A stretch of DNA of 20,346 nt from positions 1 to 20,346 of IMG/VR virus record IMGVR_UViG_3300025151_000394. The stretch is one strand, 5' to 3'. The notes under the pieces are model-generated. The model did not search any database, was not told the DNA's origin, and saw nothing but the letters and a program-made list of their open reading frames with translations. Of this stretch, positions 7,367-15,074 are shown piece after piece (within the stretch, counting starts at the first letter, position 1; each line of letters opens with the position of its first letter). The stretch comes from a virus. The position numbers and the translations under genes were made by a program.

Positions 7367-8392
7367 ATGGCAGAACAACCAGCAATGGACTCTGCAACAG
7401 AAACTCAAAATGAATCTGTTGCACCAAAGCCCAATTCTCTCAATATAGGAGAGGCAGCAGAAAACTTGAAAACCCTACTCAATGCCTCAGGGAATCAAGA
7501 AACTGCAAGTGAAGAATCAACTAAAGAAGGAAGCGACTCGGAAACGAATATCGAAGAAACTTTAGAAGATCCAGAACTAATAGATCAAATTGAAGATGAA
7601 ACACCTTCAGATACTAATCAAGAACTTTATAAACTTACTGTAAATGGTGAGGAGACTGAAGTCACACTTGAAGAACTCAAAAAGGGATATTCTCGACAAA
7701 GTGATTATACTCGTAAAACCGAAAAACTATCGCAAGATAGAAAAAGTGTTGAAGAATTAAAAAACGAAAACACCAGGTTAAACGAGGAGGCTAAAATCAA
7801 AAGAGATCAATACGAAAAGCAACTTCAAGTATTATCCGAACAACTAAGAGCTACCGAACCTCAAGTCGATATGGAAAGACTCTACCAAGAAGATCCAGCA
7901 GAGTTTGTAAAACAGAAAGCTGAACAAGATCGCAGAAAAGAGTTACAACTAGCAGCTCAACAAGAACAAGATCGTATTCGCCAAGAAAAACAACAAGAAA
8001 GCGAAAAGGTCTATTCTCAATATTTAGATAATGAGAGAAAACTTCTTGCTGAAAAACTACCTGTCTATGGCGACAAAGATAAAGGCCCAGAGTTCGTAAA
8101 GAACTTAACTAACTATGCAAAGTCTATTGGTTATACCGATCAAGAAATTGCAATGTTAGTAGATCACCGAGCAGTTATGATGTTAGCCAATGCTTATCGA
8201 TACGATAAGTTAAAGAAAGCTAATCTAAATAATAAAAAAGTAACGAAGGTATCGAAAGTGGTTAGTTCTAGTAGTCCTAAAGTACAAGATGATAGTGATA
8301 ATGCAAAACGATTGAAATCTAAAAAAGCAACTCTGAAAAGATCAGGAAAAATGCAAGACGCAGTTTCCATTCTTAAAGAGATGTATTCTTAA
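7367..8392 (+). CDS. Capsid scaffolding protein
   Basis: Scaffold proteins guide procapsid assembly and then leave. This 341-aa product fits in composition and position, immediately upstream of the major capsid gene. It is very hydrophilic and E/K/Q-rich, with an acidic disordered first 85 residues. A compact motif YKLTVNGEETEVTLEELKKG (residues 88-107) continues into YSRQSDYTRKTEKL and resembles a segment I recall from phage scaffold-type proteins. A long coiled coil follows from about 115 to 230. The C-terminus is basic (KRLKSKKATLKRSGKMQD), as expected for a capsid-binding helix. The start is supported by GGAG at 7355-7358, which overlaps the previous gene's stop. Confidence 0.85.
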   Translation: MAEQPAMDSATETQNESVAPKPNSLNIGEAAENLKTLLNASGNQETASEESTKEGSDSETNIEETLEDPELIDQIEDETPSDTNQELYKLTVNGEETEVTLEELKKGYSRQSDYTRKTEKLSQDRKSVEELKNENTRLNEEAKIKRDQYEKQLQVLSEQLRATEPQVDMERLYQEDPAEFVKQKAEQDRRKELQLAAQQEQDRIRQEKQQESEKVYSQYLDNERKLLAEKLPVYGDKDKGPEFVKNLTNYAKSIGYTDQEIAMLVDHRAVMMLANAYRYDKLKKANLNNKKVTKVSKVVSSSSPKVQDDSDNAKRLKSKKATLKRSGKMQDAVSILKEMYS

Positions 8393-8417
8393 TAATAACT
8401 AAAGAAAGGAATAAGTA

Positions 8418-9383
8418 ATGGCCCAACCGACCAATACGCTGGACACTTACGATTTAGTTAATCCTATTAGGGAAGATTTAGCTGACATAATATACAATAT
8501 TAGTCCTACAGAAACCCCTTTTATGAGCAACGCATCTAAAGGTACAGCTACAAACACACTACATCAATGGCAGACAGATTCACTTACTGCTGCTAGTACA
8601 ACCAACGCACAAGTTGAAGGTGACGACTATACAGGAGAAGCAAGAGCAGATACTTCTCGTTTAACTAACTATACTCAAATCTCTGCAAAATCAGTAACCA
8701 TTTCAGGTTCAGATTCATCAGTAGATAATGCTGGTATGGGTGAGCAGATGGCTTATCAACTAGCTAAAATGGGTAAAGAACTCAAGCGAGACATGGAAAG
8801 CTCCATGATCGGAGTAGAACAAGCTAAAGTAGCTGGTAATGCTTCAACTGCTAGAAAGTCTGCATCTGTAGGCACATGGTATGGCCCAGCATCACCAACT
8901 AACAACTACTCTAAAAATGGATCGCCTTCAGCAGTTCCTCTAGGAACTGGTGCTGCTGCAATCGCTGGTGGTACTGCAAGAGACTACACAGAGGCATTAT
9001 TAAAAGCTGGTCTTTTAGTATGTTTCACTAATGGTGGTTCACCTGATACTGTTTTAATGACAGCATCACATAAACAAACTGCTTCAGCATTTAATGGTGT
9101 AGCAACTAAATACAAAGATGCTTCAGATAAAGTATCTATTGGAACTACAGACATCTATGTCTCTGACTTCGGAGAAGTAGCTTTTGTTCCAGATAGATTC
9201 CAAATCGCAAGTAGAGTAGATATTCTTCAAATGGATATGTGGAGTGTAAACTTTTTAAGACCATTCCAAACTACTGATCTTGCAAAGACTGGTGACTCTG
9301 ACAAGAAGCTACTCTTAGCTGAGTGGACTCTATGTGCAAAAGCACCTAACGCATCATATGGAATATTTAACTTAAACGCATAA
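8418..9383 (+). CDS. Major capsid protein (SU10/DUF5309 type)
   Basis: This is the main shell subunit. The N-terminus, with NPIREDLADIIYNISPTETP at residues 15-34, and the adjoining TLHQWQTDSL are typical of the SU10-like major capsid family (HK97 fold). Further hallmarks are the RADTSRLTNYTQI segment, the KELKRDME helix (the long spine helix) and the C-terminal ILQMDMWSVNFLRPFQTTDL. At 321 aa it is close to the family's usual size, with no added Ig-like domain. A purine-rich site AAAGGA at 8406-8411 precedes the ATG. The gene lies directly after the scaffold and before the window's only strong terminator, consistent with high, separately bounded expression. Confidence 0.93.
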   Translation: MAQPTNTLDTYDLVNPIREDLADIIYNISPTETPFMSNASKGTATNTLHQWQTDSLTAASTTNAQVEGDDYTGEARADTSRLTNYTQISAKSVTISGSDSSVDNAGMGEQMAYQLAKMGKELKRDMESSMIGVEQAKVAGNASTARKSASVGTWYGPASPTNNYSKNGSPSAVPLGTGAAAIAGGTARDYTEALLKAGLLVCFTNGGSPDTVLMTASHKQTASAFNGVATKYKDASDKVSIGTTDIYVSDFGEVAFVPDRFQIASRVDILQMDMWSVNFLRPFQTTDLAKTGDSDKKLLLAEWTLCAKAPNASYGIFNLNA

Positions 9384-9404
9384 TTTATTTGCGTGATAAA
9401 GGAC

Positions 9405-9432
9405 AGGGAGGGTTTATATGCCCTCCCTTTTT
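9405..9432 (+). terminator. Intrinsic transcription terminator after the capsid gene
   Basis: A perfect 8-bp stem (AGGGAGGG at 9405-9412 with CCCTCCCT at 9421-9428) closes an 8-base loop and is followed by a T run (through 9432). It begins 22 bases after the capsid stop. This is the only strong Rho-independent terminator found, and probably limits or tapers transcription after the capsid gene. Confidence 0.9.
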
Positions 9433-9451
9433 ACATTAACAAGGAGGCAAA

Positions 9452-9673
9452 ATGCCAGTATTTACAAATAAAAAACACACTTCAAAACTATATAAAGTTG
9501 TATCTGACAGTTTGAAATCTGATCCTATGATTAATAAAGGTAGTAATAAAAAACAATCTTCTACTTATATGATGGGTGATAGAAAATTTGATCCAATGCT
9601 CAAGATGAGTAGTAATCAAGGATTAGCTGTTAAAGGTACTATCGACAAAATGATAATGAAAGCTATTAAGTAA
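9452..9673 (+). CDS. Hypothetical small basic protein (73 aa)
   Basis: This lysine-rich, methionine-rich 73-aa product (MPVFTNKKHTSKLYK, ending GTIDKMIMKAIK) has no recognised domain. It is confidently a gene because a near-perfect ribosome binding site AAGGAGG (9441-9447) sits just before the ATG, and it is the first gene after the capsid terminator. The short basic sequence would suit a minor head or DNA-contacting protein, but that is only a guess from charge and place. Confidence 0.8.
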   Translation: MPVFTNKKHTSKLYKVVSDSLKSDPMINKGSNKKQSSTYMMGDRKFDPMLKMSSNQGLAVKGTIDKMIMKAIK

Positions 9674-9674
9674 G

Positions 9675-10028
9675 ATGGCTAAGAAATTTTCTCTTAATGA
9701 TTCTAATGATGGCTCAGTTGTTAAAACTAACCTAATTTATGATGATGCAGAGAAGAAAATGCACATTGAGAATTACCAGGACTCAGCATCAATTAAAGAA
9801 ATCTTAGACGCAAACAAACTAGCACAAAATGAAGGTGCTTATAAGTCTAAGGTAATGCAAAATGAAAAAGGTTATCGAGTTGCGAGACTTCCAAATATTG
9901 TGGTTCATCAATTAGCTAAACAAGGCATTCTAACTTATGCTGGAAAAGTATTAGATAAACCAAGATTTTTTAAATGGTTAAACGACTCAGATAACAGACA
10001 TTTTAGAATATATACAGGAAACTTATAA
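9675..10028 (+). CDS. Hypothetical protein between capsid and adaptor (117 aa)
   Basis: No catalytic motif is visible. The N-terminus is mixed charged (MAKKFSLNDSNDGSVVKTNL). The C-terminus has an aromatic/charged segment FFKWLNDSDNRHFRIYTGNL, a pattern I recall from conserved small proteins next to the capsid gene in SU10-like phages. A role in head completion or decoration is plausible from position but unproven. The ATG follows the previous stop by one base, and the stop is shared with the start of the adaptor gene (TAATG). Confidence 0.75.
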   Translation: MAKKFSLNDSNDGSVVKTNLIYDDAEKKMHIENYQDSASIKEILDANKLAQNEGAYKSKVMQNEKGYRVARLPNIVVHQLAKQGILTYAGKVLDKPRFFKWLNDSDNRHFRIYTGNL

Positions 10029-10657
10029 TGGCATTAGATACTTACTCCAATCTTAAAACTACTATTGCAAACTATCTTAATAGAAGTGATTTAACATCTA
10101 ATTTAGGTGATTTTATTACTTTAACAGAAGCTAGGTTAAATAGAGAGTTGCGAGTAAGAGAAATGATTAATACAGATACATCAACAACTACTGTTGCTGG
10201 TACACAATCTTATAGTTTACCGACAGGATATTTAGAAGCTACAACTGTTATTTATCAAAGTGATCCTTTTACTACTTTAAGATTTATTAATAATACAGAC
10301 TTTTATAGAAAATATAATTCTACTCAAACATCAGGAACTCCAAACTTCTTTACTATTGTTGGATCTAATATATTACTAGGAGTACAACCTGACTCTGCCA
10401 AAACTTTACAAATAAATTATTATAAAAATTTAACTGCATTATCTGATAGTAATGCAACCAACGACATTCTTACAAACTATCCTGAACTATATTTATATGG
10501 TTCTTTAGCAGAAGCAGCACCTTTCATTATGCAAGATGAAAGAATAAAAACATGGGGTAGTTTATACAAAGAAGCAATTAAAAATGCTAATGAAACATCA
10601 TCAAGAGGTTCTACAACATCTTCACCTTTACAGATGTCCACAACACAGGTGGCCTAG
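10028..10657 (+). CDS. Head-to-tail adaptor protein
   Basis: This 209-aa protein resembles podovirus adaptor (gatekeeper) proteins that dock under the portal and connect it to the nozzle. Features seen are the N-terminal helix YSNLKTTIANYLNRSDL and the helix FITLTEARLNRELRVREM (residues about 29-46). A beta region follows with SYSLPTGYLEATTVIY and GVQPDSAKTLQINYYKN, and then the helical YPELYLYGSLAEAAPFIMQD with a trailing helix. The helix-beta-helix arrangement and the position just before the nozzle gene both support the call. It starts in a TAATG junction and ends directly before the next ATG. Confidence 0.83.
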   Translation: MALDTYSNLKTTIANYLNRSDLTSNLGDFITLTEARLNRELRVREMINTDTSTTTVAGTQSYSLPTGYLEATTVIYQSDPFTTLRFINNTDFYRKYNSTQTSGTPNFFTIVGSNILLGVQPDSAKTLQINYYKNLTALSDSNATNDILTNYPELYLYGSLAEAAPFIMQDERIKTWGSLYKEAIKNANETSSRGSTTSSPLQMSTTQVA

Positions 10658-12136
10658 ATGATTGAGTTCGGTGATTTACAAGCTGATCTTCCTTCTTATC
10701 AGAACTCTGGAGCTTTAAAAGTAGATAATGTAATACCTTTACAAAAAGGTTATCAAGCTCTACCAGGTTTTCAGGCATTAACGACAACAGGATTATCAAA
10801 TGCTGCTGTGGGATTATTTACAAGTTTTAGTGCTGATGGTTCTACAAACTATGCTGGTGATAGGACAAAACTCTATCAGATGAACTCCTCATTGGTGTTT
10901 GTAGATAAAAGTAAAGCTGGTGGTTATAGCAACTCTACTACAGAGAATGCTAGAGATTTCTGGGCCTTTACACAGTTTGGATCTAATATTATTGCTACTA
11001 ATTATGCAGATAATATTCAAAAGTTTACAGAAGGTACAAGTAGTGCTTTTAGTGATTTAGTAGCTCTTAAAGCAAAATACATAGCTGTTATTAGAGATTT
11101 TGTTGTTGCTGGATATACTAATGAATCAAGCACAGCTTATAACCAACGAGTAAAATGGTCAGGTATTAATGACAGTTCTACTTGGACTCCTAGCCAATCA
11201 ACACAATCTGGTTATCAAGATATAGTTGGTAGTCATGGAAATGTGCAAGCAATAGTTGGTGGTGAGTCTGCTGGTGTGATCTTCATGGAAAAGGCAATCT
11301 ATAGAATGTCTTATGTCGGTGTGCCATTAATCTTTCAGTTCGATAAGATTGCAGATAACATTGGAGCTTTTGCACCTAAGTCAGTAGCTTCTTATGGAAA
11401 CCAAATATTTTTCTTAGCACAAGATGGTTTTTACAAACTAACTGGTGGTCAACAATTAACACCTATTGGTAATGGTAAAGTAAACAATTTCTTCTTTGAT
11501 GATTTATCATCAAACCTAGATGGTATCACAAGTGCGATAGATCCTAACAACTCAATAGTTGTATGGTCATATCGAGGTGGTGGTGCTACAGGAACTACTA
11601 ATAACAAATTTGTTATTTATAACTATGCAGTTGATAAATGGAGTACAGGAAGTGGATTAGATTTAGAGTTCATATCTAGTGCTTCTCAAGAGTCATTTAC
11701 AACTTTAGAGAGTTTAGATGTATTAGGTAATTTAGATAACTTAACAAGATCATTAGACTCCTACTATTATGGTGAAGGTATTGTAGGTTTAGCTGGTTTT
11801 AATAGTGAACATAAATTTGGTAAGTTTATAGCAACAAGTTTATCAGCAACAGTTGATACAACAGAGTTTGAAGGTGCTGAAAATAAAAGATCAACACTAA
11901 TTAATTGCAGACCGATTGTAGATGGAACATCAAATACAACAGTTACAGTCACACCAATTACAAGAAACTCACAACTTGATACTATATCAGTAGGTGATGC
12001 AGTATCGACCAATGATAGTGGATCTTGTCCATTAAGATCAACATCCAGGTATCATCGAGTTAGAGTAAATGTAACAGGAAATTTTAATACCTTATCAGGT
12101 GTAGATATAGAAGCGAGACCAGAAGGTGGCAGATAA
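10658..12136 (+). CDS. Tail nozzle / tail tubular protein
   Basis: The 492-aa protein opens with MIEFGDLQADLPSYQNSGAL and VDNVIPLQKGYQALPGF, a start typical of podovirus nozzle proteins (P22 gp10/SU10 nozzle-like), which form the tail tip channel below the adaptor. The body is beta-rich with repeated blade-like segments (for example VAGYTNESS..RVKWSGIND, GVIFMEKAIYRMSYVG, IFFLAQDGFYKLTGGQQ and FVIYNYAVDKWSTG), suggesting a beta-propeller. There is no signal peptide or membrane segment. ATG at 10658 follows the adaptor stop directly. The final 11 bases overlap the next gene (GTGGCAGATAA). Confidence 0.85.
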   Translation: MIEFGDLQADLPSYQNSGALKVDNVIPLQKGYQALPGFQALTTTGLSNAAVGLFTSFSADGSTNYAGDRTKLYQMNSSLVFVDKSKAGGYSNSTTENARDFWAFTQFGSNIIATNYADNIQKFTEGTSSAFSDLVALKAKYIAVIRDFVVAGYTNESSTAYNQRVKWSGINDSSTWTPSQSTQSGYQDIVGSHGNVQAIVGGESAGVIFMEKAIYRMSYVGVPLIFQFDKIADNIGAFAPKSVASYGNQIFFLAQDGFYKLTGGQQLTPIGNGKVNNFFFDDLSSNLDGITSAIDPNNSIVVWSYRGGGATGTTNNKFVIYNYAVDKWSTGSGLDLEFISSASQESFTTLESLDVLGNLDNLTRSLDSYYYGEGIVGLAGFNSEHKFGKFIATSLSATVDTTEFEGAENKRSTLINCRPIVDGTSNTTVTVTPITRNSQLDTISVGDAVSTNDSGSCPLRSTSRYHRVRVNVTGNFNTLSGVDIEARPEGGR

Positions 12137-12455
12137 TCAGTTTCCTTTTGTACCTTTATCAATACCAGATACAGGACAACACTTACGATTAGTTTCAACA
12201 TCATTGAACAATACGATCAATGGTAAATTAAACAGTACAGGAACAATCACACTTAGAGCAAGTCAAACTACTACTACTCTTAGCGATGCAAGAATAGGTG
12301 GTAATTCAGTTGTTGTGTTTATGCCAACAACTGCAAATGGAAGAACAGCTCTCAATGGACTTTATGTTTCTGCAAGAGCAAATGGGAGTGCCACACTTAC
12401 TCATGCAAGTTCAGGTAACACAGATCAAAACTTATCCTACTGTGTCATTGGATAA
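12126..12455 (+). CDS. Conserved small virion-associated protein (109 aa)
   Basis: This is a beta-rich 109-aa protein with the segments LNNTINGKLNSTGTITL, ARIGGNSVVVFMPTTANGR and ATLTHASSGNTDQNLSYCVI. Similar small proteins are, from memory, common next to the nozzle gene in marine and other podoviruses and are usually left as hypothetical or tail-associated. A role in trimeric tail parts is possible. GTG at 12126 is the start, inside an 11-base overlap with the nozzle gene, so translation is probably coupled. A different frame is open across its 3' half (12298-12441), but that extension is not supported as coding. Confidence 0.78.
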   Translation: MADNQFPFVPLSIPDTGQHLRLVSTSLNNTINGKLNSTGTITLRASQTTTTLSDARIGGNSVVVFMPTTANGRTALNGLYVSARANGSATLTHASSGNTDQNLSYCVIG

Positions 12456-12849
12456 TGTTGTAACTAGAGTACCTAGTGAAGATGTTGAATTTATATGGAG
12501 TCAAGTAGCTCCATTATTAGAGAAAGCATTAGACGAAAATTACAATATTGAAGATATATTGTATGGCCTCGCTAATGATCGAATGCAACTATTTATTAGT
12601 TGGAATAATAACAAAGTCGAAAGTGCTGTTGTCACAGAAATAGCACGATACCCCAACTCGAAAGTATTACGATATTTTCTAGCTGGAGGAACTAACCTAG
12701 AGAATTGGTTAGAAAGAATACAAATAGTCATAGAGAAATTTGCAAAAAAACAAAATTGTACTCATCTTGAAGTCGCTGGTCGAAAAGGATGGGTTAGAAA
12801 ATTGAAAGGATTTAGAGTTAAAGCATACTTACTAAATAAGGAAATATAA
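12442..12849 (+). CDS. GNAT-like phage acetyltransferase
   Basis: This 135-aa product resembles a small phage GNAT-like family in the tail module. It begins near NVVTRVPSEDVEFIWSQVAP, has the central strand QLFISWNNNKVESAVVTEI, and then the helix LENWLERIQIVIEKFAKKQN. It ends CTHLEVAGRKGWVRKLKGF, where the terminal G-F matches the end of the GNAT fold. The classical acetyl-CoA loop is not obvious, so the enzyme may be degenerate or have another role. The start is uncertain: GTG 12442 (14-base overlap with the previous gene) or TTG 12448. Neither has a clear ribosome binding site, implying coupling. The frame is open back to 12298, but that part overlaps the preceding gene and looks out of frame. 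Confidence 0.75.
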   Translation: MSLDNVVTRVPSEDVEFIWSQVAPLLEKALDENYNIEDILYGLANDRMQLFISWNNNKVESAVVTEIARYPNSKVLRYFLAGGTNLENWLERIQIVIEKFAKKQNCTHLEVAGRKGWVRKLKGFRVKAYLLNKEI

Positions 12850-12851
12850 AA

Positions 12852-13673
12852 ATGTCAAAAGGATCAAACCCACAAAATGTAACTACAACATCAACAAGTG
12901 AACCATCAGAGTTTATTAAACCCTATTACACACAAGCTATTGATGCAGCACAACAGTTGTATGAAAACCCTAATATACCTTCATTTTTCCCTAATAATAC
13001 TTATGTTGATTTTGCACCAGAAACTAATACTGCCCTTCAATTAGCAAGTGCAAGAGCTTTACAAGGCAATCCATTATTAGGTTCTTCTCAACAAGAAATA
13101 AATAAAGTTTTACAAGGTGATTACTTATCACCAACTACCAATCCTTACTCACAAGCATTATTTAATCAAATGGCTGGTGATGTGACATCACAAGTACAAT
13201 CACAATTTAGTAAAGCTGGAAGATTAGGATCAGGTGCTAACCAGGAAATATTATCAGACTCACTAGGTAGATTAGCTAATCAAGTTTATGGCGATCAATA
13301 TAATCGTGAGAGAGAAAACCAATTAGCAGCTACCCAGATTGCACCTCAACTTGGTGAAATGGATTACAATGACATTGCAAAACTGCAACAAGTAGGTCAA
13401 GAACGAGAGAGTTTAGAAATGGCAAAACTACAAGATGCTATTGCTCGATATGATTATAACCAATTACAACCCTATCAAAAATTAAACTATTATCTTGGTT
13501 CATTAGGTGCTTCTGTACCTTCAACAACTGTATCAACACAACCTGTCTTTAGAAATACTGGTGCTGGATTACTTGGTGGTGCATTAACAGGAGCTAACAT
13601 AGCTGGAATGATACCTGGACTTGGTGCTGGTATGGGAGCTATTGGTGGTGGATTACTTGGAGGATTCTTTTAA
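12852..13673 (+). CDS. Probable internal virion / DNA-ejection protein (273 aa)
   Basis: This is a mostly helical, Q/A/N-rich protein with a region around QALFNQMAGDVTSQVQSQF and KAGRLGSGANQEILSDSLGR (residues about 95-140). It is followed by a long polar helix to about 210 and then a glycine-rich hydrophobic C-terminus (GLGAGMGAIGGGLLGGFF). The last feature, which could insert in membranes, is typical of phage ejection proteins. It is the first of three such genes between the nozzle and the fibres, the same place ejection proteins occupy in P22-like phages. The specific protein is not recognised. The stop overlaps the next ATG (TAATG). Confidence 0.7.
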   Translation: MSKGSNPQNVTTTSTSEPSEFIKPYYTQAIDAAQQLYENPNIPSFFPNNTYVDFAPETNTALQLASARALQGNPLLGSSQQEINKVLQGDYLSPTTNPYSQALFNQMAGDVTSQVQSQFSKAGRLGSGANQEILSDSLGRLANQVYGDQYNRERENQLAATQIAPQLGEMDYNDIAKLQQVGQERESLEMAKLQDAIARYDYNQLQPYQKLNYYLGSLGASVPSTTVSTQPVFRNTGAGLLGGALTGANIAGMIPGLGAGMGAIGGGLLGGFF

Positions 13674-15073
13674 TGGTAGCTTTAGCTTTAAGAAATAGAG
13701 GACTTTTACCTGATAATTATGGCAATTCTTCAGTCGTAAATTCTTCTGTAAATTCTAGGACTGTTCCTTATTCTGTAAACACTACTCCAAGAAGCAATTA
13801 TAGCTTTCCAAATTTTAACCAAAATATAAGTGGTTCTAGGAGATTAAGAAATACACCCTACTCAGTATTCACAACTCCAAGTAGATTATCTGCTTCAAAC
13901 AATACAAATAATCAAGGTAATTATAGTTTCCCAACTTTTAATCCAATAGCTAAACCAGCTATACCTAATAATCAAGGTAATTATAGTTTCCCAACTTTTA
14001 ACCCACCAAACATTAATAAATCAGCAAAAGTACCTCCTAATCAATTAGGTCAAAACTTATTAAACTTTGCTACAAGTGGTGCTGGTGGAGCATTTGGTCA
14101 AGGATTACTTGATAAAAGTGGTTATTCTACTATGCCTGTATCTTTTGGTGAAGCTCTAGCTTCTGGGATGAAATCTATGAGTGAATTTAATAAAGAGACT
14201 AAAGATGCAGAGTTTGAAAGAGAAAAATTTGAATATTTACAATCACAAGATGCAATTACAAACGCATTGGAATTACAAAAAAATCTAAAAGGTGATGATA
14301 AAACTGCAAATATTAAAGATTTTAATTTTTATAAAAGTTTGTCAAAAGAAGATCAAGAAATTTGGGATAAGATTGATAAAAACCATCCAGGACTAGCAGC
14401 AATGATGGCTGGTGCAGTAACAGCAGCAGAACAAGGTACAGATAATGTTGTTTCACCTGGACAATTAGCATTTGATAAAACTGCTGGTGAATCATTATCA
14501 AAATTTGTAATTGAGGAACTTCCACAACAATTAGCAAATATAGATAAAATTGATGATGTTATAGCAATTATGAAAACACAAGAGGTTACTGGCCCTGTTG
14601 AGGGTGGAACTCCTTATGCACTAAAATTATTTACTAATCCAGAGTCTATAGGTGTTGAAGATGACATAAGATCAATTATTTATCAATCATTAAGAGCTAC
14701 ACTTGGAGCACAATTTACTGAGAAAGAGGGTGAAAGATTAGTAGCAGCCACATTTAATAAATATTTAAGTGAAGAAGTGAATATTGCTAGACTTGAGAGA
14801 TTAAGAGAAGAAACAGTTAGAGGCCTTGATACTAAATCTGAAATGTATAATTACCTTCAAGAAAATGGAACTTTAAAAGGATGGGAAGGCCCAGAACTTT
14901 TAACTGGAAGTAAATACAAAGAAAATAAATCATCACTTCAACAAAGTCTATTTGATGTTAGTGACTATGATGGTCTAGATAGCGATCAATTATTAGAAAT
15001 TTATGAAAGTGATATTAGTAAGGAAGAAAAACTATTCATTTATAACAATTTAGAAGCATTAGGGATTTCATAA
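13673..15073 (+). CDS. Probable internal virion / ejection protein with N-terminal repeats (466 aa)
   Basis: The first about 120 residues are low-complexity and repeated: PYSVNTTPRSNYSFPNFN, then PYSVFTTPSR, then two near-identical NNQGNYSFPTFNP units (DNA period 60 bases). Next come a G/A-rich segment (FATSGAGGAFGQGLLDKSGY) and a helical region (KSMSEFNKETKDAEFEREKF). The C-terminal part includes LRATLGAQFTEKEGERLVAA, which continues into TFNKYLSEEVN and resembles a motif I recall from phage ejection/transfer proteins. No membrane segment is obvious. Position among the ejection genes and the C-terminal motif support the call. The repeats are not explained by it. Confidence 0.68.
   Translation: MVALALRNRGLLPDNYGNSSVVNSSVNSRTVPYSVNTTPRSNYSFPNFNQNISGSRRLRNTPYSVFTTPSRLSASNNTNNQGNYSFPTFNPIAKPAIPNNQGNYSFPTFNPPNINKSAKVPPNQLGQNLLNFATSGAGGAFGQGLLDKSGYSTMPVSFGEALASGMKSMSEFNKETKDAEFEREKFEYLQSQDAITNALELQKNLKGDDKTANIKDFNFYKSLSKEDQEIWDKIDKNHPGLAAMMAGAVTAAEQGTDNVVSPGQLAFDKTAGESLSKFVIEELPQQLANIDKIDDVIAIMKTQEVTGPVEGGTPYALKLFTNPESIGVEDDIRSIIYQSLRATLGAQFTEKEGERLVAATFNKYLSEEVNIARLERLREETVRGLDTKSEMYNYLQENGTLKGWEGPELLTGSKYKENKSSLQQSLFDVSDYDGLDSDQLLEIYESDISKEEKLFIYNNLEALGIS
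13907..14005 (+). repeat. Tandem 60-base direct repeat encoding NNQGNYSFPTFNP
   Basis: Bases 13907-13941 and 13967-14001 are identical over 35 bases; allowing one T/C difference, the match extends three more bases to 13945/14005. The unit spacing is exactly 60 bases, so the reading frame is kept. A more diverged third copy (NYSFPNFN) lies near 13795-13818. The near-identity at synonymous positions implies recent duplication or slippage. Confidence 0.9.
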
Positions 15074-15074
15074 A

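Noticed and set aside
12298-12441. Upstream extension of the second GNAT-like gene
   Set aside because: This part overlaps the small protein at 12126-12455 in another frame and reads as low-quality M/Q/L sequence; family resemblance begins after about 12442.
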